A stretch of 64,000 nt of DNA from Pterobdella sp. o SKG-2022 (taxonomy: Eukaryota > Annelida > Clitellata > Hirudinida > Piscicolidae): the NCBI GenBank assembly GCA_964035795.1, contig OZ038320.1, positions 29,723,160 to 29,787,159 on the forward strand, written 5' to 3'. The notes beneath the pieces were generated by a model that made no database searches, was not told the DNA's origin, and saw nothing but the letters and a program-made list of their open reading frames with translations. This document shows, piece after piece, positions 1-15,100 of this stretch. Within the stretch, counting starts at the first letter, position 1. The number at the start of each line of letters is the position of its first letter. A program made the position numbers and the translations under genes.

Positions 1-3000
1 TTTTTATTGCTTGTTTAAAGTAACATATTCCTTTTTTTGCATCGATGTCTTTACTATCAAAATTCCTGATAGGTTGATGGCTTTGTGCGACTAAGACGGC
101 TATTAATCTGAACTTAGACATTTTTGCAACGATTTATGTTGTTGGTTCCAATATATTTCAAAGAAATTTTTGACAAATCTGAACTTAATTAATTTCAAAT
201 AATCGTATGCAAAGAATTCAATTATGTGAAAATGACTTTCATTGGAATGATTTTTAAAAATTATTTTTATCGTAGAAACTCATAAATATTTCAGTAACGT
301 GCTTGATATTGAATAAAAATGTAAAGTAAACACTCAAATTTTGCCTTTATTTGCAGATTCTATGATACAATGCAATGCTAAACTTTATATCTAACTTATC
401 GCCAAAATCTCGGCGTTGTTTTTCAATAGTTGAAAAAGTATATCTGCAAAATAAATTATATAAAACCAACTACGTAAACAAATATAAAATGAAACGTGTT
501 TTGAAGTAGGAAGAATTGTCATATAGTGGCGAGTCAAACGCGCCTCCTCACAGCTCCTCAAACTCTGTTGATTCTGCTGCTCTTATAAATAATTCTCCAA
601 TGAAAAACGTCTTAGTGATTTATTGTATGTGTCTATTGATAGAATTTCGTGTGAATCTTTTGAAGATGGTTTTTTACGAAAAAACTTGGCAAGATTCATT
701 AAGAGCTCTTTATAAATTGCCGTAATCATGGTTGATAAACTTTTGAGTCGATCCCTATAATGTAGGTTGAAGTTACACGCAAGAGAAACATCATGAAAGG
801 TGAATGTTTTTTGATGGTTCTATAATGCTTGTTTAACCATTGTGATAATTCAAAAACATTCTTTAGAAGATTATAACAGTCCCACAAAAGTAAACTCATA
901 ACTTTTTTGTTTTCGTCTTATAAAACTGTTTAATTTTGTTCATAAAATTTATAGTACCCTTTTTAAGTTTTTCTCATTTTTTACTTTTTGAAAAAATTAT
1001 AATTTAGCTCAGACACTTCGGTGACTCATAGAGCTAGTATTAAAAAAGTCATTCAGATGTTAATTTAAGCTCAACACAGTTTTACTTCTGTTTGGGGTTC
1101 TAGCTTGGTCTGCACCATGGTAAAGTATCTAAATATTTAGTTTCTCATGTAACATCAACTGAAAAATCCATTATTTTCGAACCAATGACAAAATTTTCAC
1201 GCAGAAAGTTTTGTGAGCTTTTAAAAATCTTTTTAAAGGATTGTGGTGTATCAAATCAAATTAGGAAAAATTTAAATTGGTTTTAGTAATTTGAAACTTG
1301 AGTAGTTTTGCACAAAAAATACATTACGAAAGTTTAATATTTTGAAACTTTAGTATTATTTTGAAGCACTTTAAAAACTTCACAAAAAACTAAATAATTA
1401 AAAAAACTAGAAATATTGAGTTTTTAAAAATTCTTCGGTGTATTAATTTTTTGCTTAAAAATTCTATTACTTTTTTCATAACTAAAATCGTTATTCAAGC
1501 GTAATTATGTCAAATTTTCCATTAACATCGATTCAGTTTTTTAAACTCTTCGTAAAATTCCCACAAAAAAAGTATAATTATCTAAAATTTTTAAACAAAA
1601 CTGATCAAAAATACTTATAAAATTTCAATTGGTAGTTTCATTAGTCATGCAGAAGACCGAGTGGAGTGGAGTCAAATCTATAGACACCAGCTGTTCAATT
1701 TAGGAAAAGCCACCGCTTTTATTAACCCAAAAGCGGATATTGCAGGGACTGCATTGAGCTTCGATCCTTATGAATACAAAAGCCTGTTTTGTTCTTATCA
1801 AACTTTTATGCACCGTTTTATAGCTAGCGTGTATTAATGAAAGGTCGGGCATGAAAAAAAATTCCGACAATTTACTTGATCTTTCAGTCATGTTTAAACT
1901 TTTCTTTCAAGCTTTTGGGGATATTTTTGACAGTATTGGAAAAATTTTCATTCATTAAAATGCGTTTTAGTTGGTTCATTTTTGACACTTTCAATCAATA
2001 CAATTTTTGAAGTCAAAAAATAATTTTTTTAAAACGCTGGTGATTACAATTTGAAAAGTGTTTTTATAGAATTTTATTTCAGGGTTTTGGAAAAATTTTA
2101 AAATTAATTTTAAAAATCTTTTTAAACATAGAAATTAAACATTTGAGATTATTTTTTTAAACGTGGAAAATTTTTGGGCATAAATTTTTCGGTTTTTACC
2201 AAAACATTTTAAAACATTTTAAAGGTTTTCCAATTTCAGACCTTAAATAATTTGCCTAGCTTTTAACTTCAAGACTTTTAAAATTATTTCCATTGTTTTT
2301 TCTTTTAAAAATATTAACTTGACTTACCCAGTACAAGCATTTTTCTCTGCAATGCTTGTTTTTTGGGACCACATTATATTGTACATAGGCTTCCAACGAA
2401 TCATCCCATTTTTTTTATCTTAATCTATGAAATGACTTCCCTAATCTGTTTTGATGTTTCCAAGAAAGGAAATTTTGTATATTATTTAATTGACATTTTC
2501 TGTATCGTGACATTAAATAAATCTACATTTGACATAATAGAGCCATTTATTTCCATGAATTAGCTATTTTATTCTATTGAACAAGTCACAGTAGTCTGAA
2601 AATAATTATGTTAATTATCAAAAAGTCGTATAATGCTTTAGCATAAAAAAGGTTTGATGTCGTAAGCTTGAGTTTTCATTTTTAAATATTAATGAATTAA
2701 TGAAATCGTGATATTACTCAATTATTCAAAAAGACATTTGGAACGAAATAATTTCGGTATTTTGAAGTTTGTGCATACTAATTAAGTGATAAAAGTCTGC
2801 ATTCAGAAACACGAAAGAAGAAAACTTGCAAATTAATTTTAAAATCATTATTAACTTGATTCTGAAGAAATGAGTGAATAGTTTCAATCAATAAATTTGT
2901 TTCTCGGCGTTTTTGTGTTTGAAAGATTCAGAAATGTCTATTGAGTATTAAACAACGTGAAAAGTAGAAGTATTCAAAAAAGAAAAAAGCGCAAAAATAT

Positions 3001-3155
3001 ATTATCTAAAAACACTTAAATCATTGGAAAATCTTAGTGAAAAATTTCTATCAATATCTTGAAAAATAAATACTTAAATCTCTCATAATCATTAAAAGAA
3101 CCTCAAGCCAACATTAATCGCATTGAAACACAAATCCCACAACCAAACACGGCAG
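1..3155. other. Presumed upstream intron of KCNQ; no exon recognised
   Basis: AT-rich sequence lying upstream of the first recognisable KCNQ exon. The exons for the channel N-terminus and membrane segments S1 to S3 must lie before it, and I did not find them here. The only coding-looking piece is a GC-richer open frame on the plus strand ending at about 1837 (see findings). The rest is low-complexity A/T sequence. Confidence 0.5.
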
Positions 3156-6100
3156 ACTTCACGGTTATAGTGGCTGGTGTGGTGATTCTGTTCATGGGCT
3201 CTGGCAGTAGGGTCTTCGCCACATCAGCTCTCAGAGGGCTGAGATTCTTCCAGATTTTGAGGATGGTTAGGGTGGATCGAAGAGGCGGGAGCTGGAAATT
3301 GCTTGGGTCTGTAATATGGGCTCATCGGCAGGTTCGTGGGTTTAATGAGGTTTTTATGCTTTCAGGTATAATCTTGATCTATATGGAATAATTGAACTTT
3401 AAACTAGCAGTTTTGTAATGTTTGAACGTTATCATTTGATTTATTAAACAAAGGTTTCAGCAAAAAAGAAAATTGTATGAAAAAACAATACTGACTTTAT
3501 TGGTATTCAGTGTAAAGTTTTAAGTTATTTGATTAGAATCGTCACACAGTACAACACAATTAAAATTTTTTGACTAATAAAAGCTCGAAATAAATAACTT
3601 TCAAAGTATCTTAGAGTGCTTTTGATCCTATTCACCTGATAGAATAATGTAAAGCCTTAGATCTGCCGATATACCATGTTCCGTACAGTAGGGCTATTGT
3701 ATCGGCTACATTGATAAATTATACTTAATATTTTATGTTTCATATTAAATGATTTCTGTTATATATTTAATTTTTTGTTGTTGTATATTCACTGATTTTG
3801 GCATTTATTTATTACCATATTAACATATACACTAATAGTGAGACAAAAAGATGCTAAGCTTAAACATTTGATTTTTCACGCATTCCATAAATTTATTTTT
3901 TTTTTCATAACTTTAAAACTCTTCGTTTACGTTATTGACCTTTTGGAATATCTTTCCGGGTTTTTTACATTGGATTCTCTCAGTTTTGACATATATTTCT
4001 GGCTGGAAATGAAGCCTAAGAGGATTTATTCATCTTGTGATGTGTTGATTGTATTCTTTTTACAACCCTATACTCGACAAAAATAATTTACAGTATTATA
4101 TTTTCAATATAAAAACACTATCAAAGTTTATTAAGTTTCAAGAAGCTTTTGTAAAAAAATCCATGAAACTTTAGAGATTAAATTTTTCAACAAAGCTCTT
4201 TCTTTTTCTACTAACTAAAACTTTTTATTTGACATTCAACAGCTCTAAACTAGAATAAAATATTTTACAGTTTTATTCTGCTATATGGCAACTGTGGGTA
4301 TATCAATAAACTATCATATGAAAATTATTACTGATATTATTCTGTTTTTTCACAATTTAACTTCAATAAGTGTTAATTAAAAACAACTTCAAAATTTTAT
4401 AAAATTTTTAAAAAGATTTTTCTAGCAGTATCTGAAATGTATAAAAACATTAGCTTAATTGCTTCGTGTTCAGAGTTGAATTAAGCAGATTCCAAGTCGA
4501 CTACCAAGGATAATTGCTTAATTGCTAGTAATGTAATCGTTCTAAACCTCTCGTTTAAAAATATTTTGTGAAATATTGTGCCTGAAATTTAATTTTTCTA
4601 AATGCTCTTTGCATGAATTTTAATTTTTATTTATGTTACAGAACACCCATTTATGCTGTTTCAACTTTTTTCAAATTTTTATGAAACATTTTCACCACAA
4701 ATATGGCATAGTAGTGTATAAATGTATTTCTAAGCATTTTGATGGTATCCTAGAAACATTATTAAAGTTATTCACATCAAACTCGTTTAAATTTAAAAAT
4801 AGTTTCTCAATTACTACGAGTTTTAGTTATTTTTTGTATCTATTATTGGGTTAGGTTTCTCTTGTTTTCTCACTCGATTTTTAATAGCACGAATCTTTTT
4901 AGTTCATTGTTGGTTTAAAAGTTGGTGAATTAATATCGATGTTAGCATATTTGTCTTTTGGTCTATGTGTAAGAGTTAATAGGCTGGTAACTCGATGAAA
5001 AATGGGCTTTTAATATTTATACTTATTATTCCTTTTTTCGCCATCTATAGAACATATTTCGCCAAAAAAATTAAAAAACTCAACCGGAAGATTTGCGTTT
5101 CAGAACTTTCATCAAAGACAAATTAAAATTATTTTTTTTTTGAATTAATTTTTATTCCCATCACGAACCCTTCCATCCCATCCGCCCATCATTCACCTTC
5201 TCATTTCTAATCACATATACTTATATATTTTTAAGAAAAACTGTTCATCCTCATACATTACCTACCACTTATTATTCATTATAAGTTTTCTGTGATATAA
5301 AATTGAGAATAAATTTTTAAAGTTTAAATGAATTTAAATTTCAATAAAAGTTTGTGTGAACTATTATTAAATAATGTAAACTAACTTAATTATGTAAAAG
5401 TGAATTTTTCAGTGAAATTCCAAACAAAATTGCCTTTCAAGCTTATTTAACTATCAAATTTTGAATAATAAAATAATTTCTCATAGCATTTCAATTTTAA
5501 TTTCTAACCACATTGCAATAATTTTTGATAGTTTTCATATGATTCATAAGCTTTTTATCATTTTCATTTGTGCATTCTTTTACAACAAGCTTCTTATTCT
5601 CGGAACATCCGGTAAGTATTATGACAATGAAACTTTTAGTGCAGTCTTCAATTTGCTTGTTTTTTTCTCAAACTTTCTACGTTTGTCTTTTATGCAATTC
5701 CTTTCCTTGATTGCATTAAATTGACGGTAAGTTGAAACTTTCTCTGTTTTTATAATCATTGATTTCGATTAATGGCTTGCATTATGCACTAGTTTTCTTG
5801 TTCTTTGTTTTCTAACGATTGCTGATACTGACAGTCATTTTTTTTTTTGGTGACTCAAGGTCTTTTGGTTCAAATTATCGAAACCTTTGAGAGATATTGT
5901 CTTTTTCATTAGTTACATTTTTAGTACTTTATATATTTCGAAGTTTTGAATGGAACTGAAAAAACACGTACAATTTTTAGCATTATTGCAGTATGAAATA
6001 TAAGTGTGAAAAAAAAAGCTACTTTTGTTTCATACTTAGACATTTTAATTAACTTTGGTGCCGAGTTAGAATAGAAACATATATTTTTTTTAACTTAATG

Positions 6101-9100
6101 CCCAATTTAATATTCCTCAGGAACTCTTCACAACATTGTACATAGGATTTTTGGGCCTTATTTTCACGTCATTCATAATATATCTGGTTGAAAAAGATAA
6201 AAACCCAAAAAGATTCGGAACGTTTGCCGATGCGCTATGGTGGGGTGTGGTGAGTCTTTTTTAACTTCTAATATTTCTTTTAATGTTTACCTTACATGTC
6301 TTTCTAAGGTTTTTTTTTAAATTTCTAAAAGTTGAACTTCGAAATAGATTATTATAAATCGATTGTGTTTTCAAACTGTTTGCTTACCCCTGCATACAGC
6401 CTGGTGCAAAACTGAACGATTCCTTCAAGTTTCTTTTGACATCTTAGTTCAAACAAATCTCGTTTCTACATTCAAACTTCAATATTCGTGGAAACAAAAA
6501 TTTTTAAATGGTTCTTTTGATTAAGTGTTGATAACGCCAAAGGATTAGATACGGCTTTCAAGTTTTTGTGGCATTATAGTTTGTTTCCATTTGTTTTATG
6601 AAGGCTAAAAACTAGTTTGTTTTTTAAAAACCAAATTATTAACAAGTATATTCACATTAAAAGTTAAATAGACAACAACCTGTGTTCACTAAAACAAAAA
6701 TACATCTTGTTAGTTAAAGGACATTTTACAATGCAGATCACTTTGTGCACAGTGGGATATGGAGACAGCGTTCCTATCACAGGCTCAGGGAAGCTAATTG
6801 CATGTGTTTGTTCTATACTTGGCATCTCTTTCTTCGCTCTCCCAGCGGTTATATTTCAATGATTAAATTAGTTATACCTCATTAATTGCATTAGTTATGT
6901 TTCTATATTTATGAAAAGTCTATTTATAACTTTGAAACCCTTATTCTCTTATTTTGCCTTCATTTTTTCATATTATAGTTATTTTGGATTATATTTGAAT
7001 ATTTTCGAGCTGACAAACACAATCCATATAACCAACGTGTTATTATTAGTGAGAGACCTAAACAGTGTCTATTGAGCAATGTATAAAAAATTATCTGTCG
7101 TTTTGGGATTATTTTAAATTGATAAAAATGCGCACATGATTATTCGAAACTAAAATTTTATTCAGAATATTTGTCAAATGTTTTTTGACTTTTTTTACTT
7201 ATAGTCATTTCAAAAATCAAAATTTCATATTTTTGTTAAATTTTGCTAATTGAAAAAAAACTAGAATGAGAACAATTTATGTTCTTCAAAATTTATGTAT
7301 TCTGGACTTTGAGTAAGCATTAATTTTAACAAAGTTTTTTAAACTGTTTTATTTGGTTCAGGAAATAAATTTGGCTTATCTTTTTATCAATTTTTTCTTT
7401 TAAACTGTCTATAATTTAGTTGATGAAATTTTTATCAAACTCAGTTATGTCTAACTATAATTTCACATCAAAAATAAACTTAAAACTGTAAAATTCATCT
7501 TATAAATACAACCTTGATAAAATTGTTTTATACTTGAGTAAAAAATTTTTTTTTTAAATTAAGTTTTCTAAAGTTTATATGTCTTATTTTAACTCAATAT
7601 CTAGGTTCAAAAGGTAAATTAAACCAACATGAAAGATGAAAAAATTGTATTTTTTTCAATATTTTTTTTTCAAATTATTACACCCTCAATTTATTAAAAG
7701 CTCAAAAATGCAATATAAAATAATTTGTCGATATTGTTTGCTTATAGATAGCCCAGTTGTTTCATATCCTTTTGAACACACGATCCAGTAACTGATTTGA
7801 GTTTGCAACTCAAAATATCAAGTTTTGCCTTTTATTCCTTGATGTTACAATTTTTAAATTTTAGCTTTTTTAACTATGCTGCATAAAATGTTTAATACTC
7901 TTTCAGCCATGAAAAACACTTTTGTTGTGGTAGTGAATAATACACAGAACTTATTTTGCAAAAAGCGTGTTTTAGCAATATGTTTTTACGCTTTATATTT
8001 CAAATCAATTGCTGATCTATTAATCATTATCCTCTGTTATTTTTCTCGTTATTTTGTTTCGAGTTTGATTCGCTTTTTTGTTCCTACTTTATTAGAACTT
8101 CCTGAATAGTTTATGCTATTTTTATTTTCACAGTTTTCGAGATAATCAAGTGATATGGGTTGTTTTGAGTTTCAGTGATAACTTGAAATTTTTTTGTTTT
8201 TATACAGAAGCTATATAAAAAGAAATGAGATTGAAATTTTAAACTGATGCTCAACTCACAGAACTCTAAAAAAGCATTTTTTATTCTGATAAAACGTGTT
8301 TTTGTCGCCTTTAAGCTTATTTGGAGATAGTTTTTATATATTTTTCAGTTAATGGTTATTATACTAATTTTTTTCAAAAAATTTTAGTTTTAAAGTTTTC
8401 TAAGAAATAATTAGCTTTGTTTTATTGAAGTTTACAATACATACTTTTTGAAAGTTTAATAACCTTGATGCCTACATTAAAACTTCAGTTTGGCATAAAA
8501 TATTTTTAACTAAAAAAGATAATGCTAGACTTGCCATTGCTTGAAAATGCCCTCACCATGCTAATTTCTGGATGGTGGATTTTAAAAAGCTTCAGTTATG
8601 AAGATTCAGTGTTTTAAATTTGCAAATTTATTTTCGAAAAGATTTTTAACTATTGAGAGATAAAAAATCTGTTTTGACCATCATGGAACAAATCAAATAG
8701 AAAAATCAGATACAAATTGGGTGTAAAGGTAGGCTGTTTGACAGTAATTACAAAACAAATAGACTTAATTAGGCTTCTGCAATAGATTTTTTTTTCAGTG
8801 TTTCTTTATTCATGTTTTAAAATTTAAAAAGTAAATTAAAAATTGTTTTTTGTGCTCAAGTTGAATTTTTTCCAATTTTAAGTTGTGAATTCTTATCTTT
8901 TATATATTATTATTTTGACTAAAATTTTTTTAAAGCACAATCGACAAAAAAATTTGCTTTAGAAGCGCATATTTAAATTCCTTAAAAATTACCCTCTATT
9001 CAAGTTTTTAAACTTTTTTCTACGATTACAACTATTTACAAAAAACATTATAAAATTTTTTACATAATAATAATTATCATTGTTATTAAAGTTTGTATAG

Positions 9101-12100
9101 CGCGCAATTCACAAAAAAATTTGCTTCAAAACCAATATTAATAACAAACAGGGCATTTTGGGTTCAGGGTTTGCTCTGAAGGTGCAACAACAACAACGTC
9201 AAAAGCACCTAACACGCAGAAAGGGACCTGCAGCCATCCTGATCCAGTCTCTATGGAGGTGGTATGCTGCTGATGAAAACTCCACATCCACCGCCACATG
9301 GAAAATCCACGTGAAAGCTCACAAAAACACCCAAAGGTTTAAATTAGAATTTAAAATTTTATTCTATTTTATCGGTCTCAAATATTGATATTTCGATATC
9401 TTATTTATCTTTAGTGTCATTTTTTAAAATTTTTTTAGCGAATTTTATGAGAATTTTACGCAGAAATTAACTTTTGGCCTAACCTTTGTTTTTAACTTTT
9501 TTACATCTTTTATTTCAAATTGCAGAGATTTGTTAGTAAAATAAAAAAGTTTCAAAAATTGATGTTGAATCTTGAAAACAATGAAATACTATTTATATTA
9601 AACTTTCTTGGAAACTTTCATAACAAATACTTCAAAATTGATTCTACTTTGTTTGAAAAAAAAACTATTTTCACGTGATTCAATGAACTAAATTGCTTGA
9701 GTTTGACTTGAAAGAAAAAAAATTGAGTTTTCGACTAAAGTCCAATCATCCTACTGAACAAATTTACTTTTCAAATTTTAAAATATTCTTTAAAATCAAT
9801 TTTTATAAAAAAATAGATTGAATTTTGTTTTATAAAAACTCTTTTTTGAATATTTCAGGTAGATAAATGAGAAACCTCTTATTGACTTTTAAAGCGTTAT
9901 CATTTGTGGTTTTGGTGTATCATCTATGGGCAAGTAAAACAAAAACTGAAAATTTCATCGTGTCCTTTAATTCAACTGATTTGAAAAGCTTTTTGCTATG
10001 AATTAAAAATAGGATAGTATTTCAGCAATTCGAGGAAAATGATTTTGCTAATTATTTTGATTGAGTGTCGTGTTTTTCTTTATCAAGTTATCCAAAACTT
10101 CTTCCCGCATTTCAGTTTAATAAATCGTACAATATCCCATTCTATTTGAAATCATTCTATTTAAGATTCTATTACGATTTTTAATTTTCATTGAAAATTT
10201 AGAAATATTTTTTTTTGGAGCTTTTCCACGCAAGTCATTTTGTTGAAGCATTTATCAAAGCAGCTTCAATTATGCAACTTATTCAGAGTTATTATTTCCT
10301 AAAATATCCAATTTTCAATTTCCGTATCAAGATTGTACAATTATAAAAAATTATACTGCTGTAATGTCACTTTAGTTACGGTTGACAGCAGTTGACCTAG
10401 ATTGTTGATATACTCATAGCGTAATTCATAAAATAGCTTTTCATTCAGAGGAAGTTTGTATAGACTGCCAATCTAAGCTAAAATCAAATTTTAAATTATC
10501 AAGTTCAAGATCCGCTGTTTCTACGTTTAAGCAATTTTTTTTCCGTTGTCAAAAAAAGAAGGATCATTAACCAAACCATCAGACAACAACACCAAAATAT
10601 CAGTTTGTCGATACCTGCTACTGGAGTTTACTGTTATCCAGTTTATAGCAAAAAGTCAGGCTTTAACTATAAGCGCTAAGTTTAGCGTAGTTCAACTTTG
10701 TTGCCCAGAACCAACTTTCATCAGTTAAAAATAATTTTAAAAAATAACTTTAGTATAATTTTCAATAAATTGAAGTTTTAAACTATAATTATAAACAACC
10801 AATTTCTTAAAGTTACTGGGCAAAAAACAAGCCGAACACCTCCTTTATGAGCCGCTTATCAGTGCGCAGAAAAGACAGCAGCGTTAAACAGTTGAACCTT
10901 TCTTCGTCCATCACAGGGCTACACTCTCCCATGATGCTCACAAGACCTTTCCTGCATCGCTCCCACCAGCCCTGTCCTGAGGAGTGTGAGCTGCATTGTG
11001 AAAGTGACTCAAGGTTCGTGGTTTAACGTCAAAAGTTTTTTATTTGGTTTTGTGATTCTAACATGAATCTTTAGAATGAAAATGCTTTTTTGAAGTTTAT
11101 TTAAGTTTACGAAACTTTTCGTAAGCTGAATTCACATTATCAAGTGGAGACAACAAATACAAGTTTGTTGTTTTTTGTAGATATCAATTTATTTTGAAAC
11201 TTAGTGAAAATGAGTTTTTTTATTTCTCAATTTGCTCATAAAATTATTTAAATTTACTGTGAAATATGTTGGAAATAAAAAAGCTCCGGCAAATTTCAAA
11301 GCTTTTTAAGAATAAAATTAAATCTTAAAATTGTTTACACAAAACTTAAATCAACTAATTTAAATAAACTTTAAAACCCAGAATTTTTGCATTTATTTAT
11401 GTATATTCTTAATAAATGCTTAAAATTCTTTTTGAATAACATTTTCTAATTTAAGAATGTCATTAGCACCCCTATCCTATTCTTAGTCAAGCTAATGCAA
11501 CAAAATGAGCTGCAATGCCAAAATATGCCTTCATCCCGGCGATAAAAACTCATGATTATTTTAAATATTTTATCGCCAAAATTTTCATTTAGTTTCTATT
11601 TTGAACATGTTGAATGGTTTCGAAGAAAATTTCTCATAATTCGATTTGTCTGTCTAACTTTTCAACCAATTTTTTTAATTCAAATCTTTTGATTTAGTTT
11701 TGTTTCAAAAGCTTTTATGAAAGATTCACGTCAATAATAGGAGATTTTCTTAATACATTTATTTAAAGCAAAAAAACTATATTTTTCGATAAGTTTAGCC
11801 TTATCATAAAGTGCCAGCAAACAAAATTTTTTTTTAAACTTATCGAAAATTATAGCTTTTTGTTTTAAATAAATGTATTTAAGAAATCTCAAAACTTTTT
11901 TTACGTGAAAACACATTAAAATGCCTATAAACAATATTCATTTTTTTTCTAAACTTATCGAAATATTTGTTTTATTCCCCAAATATTTTTTTAAAATTTT
12001 GCTTGTCTTCAATGAAGGATATGTATTACAGTTGTTCAAATTTTCCAACAAAATTTCGCATAATTAAAAAATCTTTTGTTTATCTAAGTACAAAACTTTT

Positions 12101-15100
12101 CGGCAGAACTGCCTCATCAGGTAATATATATGAGCAAGCATATAAGAAACTCTGAAAATTGTTACAGTAGTATCTGTCGCTATATTGCTTGATGTAGTTT
12201 CAATGAAACAAAATGAATTTAGAATCAAATAAACGAATTAATAGTAAAAATTAAATTTTTTTTACCAACCTAACACAAATATTCAACATAGAAACACTTT
12301 GAAGTTTTTTAAATTTCACGAAGCTTGTCGTAAGTAGAACTCACATTATCAAATTAAGTTTGAAGTGCTTTCACGAAGATTATTCAATTTAGAAATTAAT
12401 TGAATTAGTTCTAAGAAAACATTGAATTAACATTTTTTCATCTTATCATTTGGATGAAGATTCTTTTATCACAATATTAACAGTCAACGAAGAATTTCAA
12501 ACAAAATATGCTTCAATGATCGTAAAAATATTAATAATAATCGTATGCATTTCGGATTGGCTGAATTATTTCAGTATAATAAGCATCTTAAGCTTATCTT
12601 CATTTTCATGAACCTTTTTCTTTATTTTGTCTCGTAAGCTATGGATTGATTATGATTTGTATGTACACTTTTACTAGTCATGTATTTTTTTAGGCTTTCC
12701 AGCACATTCTTTCAAGTTTTTCTATGCACGCGACTGAATAGCTACGTCGAAAAAGTTAACTTTTTTAGGAATGGTCCATGCCTTAGAATAAATAGCCTAC
12801 AAACGCAGACCTTATCGAAAAAAATTCCGGTGCTTAACATTTTTTAAAAAGTTTTTTAGTAGAAAAAATATTTTTTGAATCAAATTCATTTTTTTAATGT
12901 TTTGAAAAAAATTATATATTATATTAATAAATCAATAATTTTCTAAAATTTTATCAGAAAAAATCTGACATTATAAAACAGATTCAAATAATTTGCAGTA
13001 TAAAAAATAGCCTTCAATTAAAATACTATTTAATAATTAAACTGTAATTACATTAAATCATGTTAAACTGTTAAGTCAACTTTGAGTATGGTTGCATGGC
13101 ACTTCGTATAACCACATATCACTAGTTTTCCCAAACTACCTTTTTCCCCTTCATCTATTGTATTATTTTGTTTTTCTAAAAGAACTGCTAAACAAAACAC
13201 TTAAGTTTTTTAAACTAATATTCAAAAGCCTCTCTGAAAGGCAGTCTTTCTTGAACCTTCAAAGTACTCCATAACTATGAAAACAATCTTATATCCTTGG
13301 GTTTTCATCGCTTTGTTTTAGCTTTCTGAACCCACCGAAAATGATCACAAGATCATACCACCAACACGTGTTATCTTCAAAGCGGAAGTAGTTGGAGATG
13401 AACTGATGATGATGATAGGCCGATAAATTTAAATGTACTTTTTTTTAAATTCAAAGAATTTAATTCTTTTTTGATGTATTCGGGTATTGAGATTAACTAC
13501 GTTGAGATAAAAAAGAAGTGTGTAATAAAACATTTATTGCCTTGGACTCGACTTCAAATCGTTTCTTTGCCACGTTTTGTTTTATATATATATATATACT
13601 TTTTCAAAATAATTTCATCAAGAAAAGTCTTTTAAAATGATTTAAAAATAGATTTAATTTGTCATTTAGTAAAAATATATATAAAACAGCCTGCGTTCCA
13701 GCTTTCAACATTTGAAGCAATTTATAAATACTTTTAAATTTCAGTGAAGCATTTTCAACTTCTATATTTTTTCAATTTTAACTTTATTGATTAAATTGTG
13801 TTTTATTTGTTGTTTTTCCACGAAATTTTTTTCACTCTAGGATTACCACTGTTCTTGAAACAGTAATTTTTTTTTCATGAGCTTTACAAAAAGAACAATT
13901 AATTCACTTTTATTAGCGGTAAATTTTTTAATTTTCACACTTTCTATAGACTTTATCTTTGAAGGTTTGATACAGAAAATCAGTTTCTTTTTTATGTTTT
14001 CGTCATTTTTCTCACAAGATCCCACAAAGCTAAGTTTTTACTACACATGTCCATAAACCCCCATTTGAGCGTCCTATATTTTTTTCCGATTCAGGTTTAT
14101 CACATTTCTTTTCGAATGTCGTTTTTGATGCAACCATTTTAATATTTTCATTCTCTTTTCGTTGAAAGCATCCATCTTCAAACAAGAAAACACCAATAAC
14201 ATTAGTAAAACGCAGTCGAGTCAAACACGTATAAATAAAACAAGTGAAAATTTATTGAAAAACATTCAAAAATCAAAAATACTATTTTAACCAAACCGAC
14301 TTTGAATTAATAATTGAACAATCAAATCTCAAAACTTTTTTATATTTTATCTATCACTTTTTTGTGTTTGGCAGAGAGATATTCGAGCATTTTAACCTCA
14401 CTCTAAAGTCAAAAACAATTGGTTTTTATCATTATCTTATTTTCAAAAAACGCAAAACAGTAAAGTATTTTGAATATTTTACTTAAATGAAACTTTCGCA
14501 TATTTTGCTGTAAATTTTCAAAATTATTATTTGCTTTTGCTCCGTCTTTCATGATGAAAAAAATTTCCACTTTTTAGTTTTAATCACTTGAAAAATCCAA
14601 AAGAAAGAAGTTTAGAAAACGTTAACTATATTAACATTGTGAGGTCCATTAATGCTTGAGTGCCAAAAATAAAATTTTTATCTTCTAATATAAAATTAAT
14701 ATTTGCTTGAAAGTAACTTACAGTTTAATAAGTTATCTTGGAGCTCTTTCTTACAAAAAAGGTGTCATTAAGATGAGTTTTATAGATGGCTAGTTTCAGC
14801 TGTTGTTAAGGAAACAGTCTAAAACACCTTCAAATAGGACTTTTTTTGTGACTTCATTAAAAAATAAACTATGTAAAATGAACTTCCTCAAATTATTTTC
14901 TTCAATAACACGCCATTTTGAATCTGCTGCTTACAAAAATGTTACCCGCAATTCTTTGATAAAAAAAAACTAATCTCTTGACCAACCAAACTGTTCAAAA
15001 TTAATTTTGGAAAAAATTTTTTCCGTAAGTTATAGTCAAATGCTATATTTCACCATGAGACACATAAATTATCACATATGAAATTAACACGCTAAATATC

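Noticed and set aside
13322..13432. Alternative frame [20 protein letters not shown] for the KCNQ exon
   Set aside because: It looks protein-like, but following it makes the next exons run into a stop at 15791. The other frame keeps phase through to the C-terminal helices. An alternative short isoform cannot be excluded.
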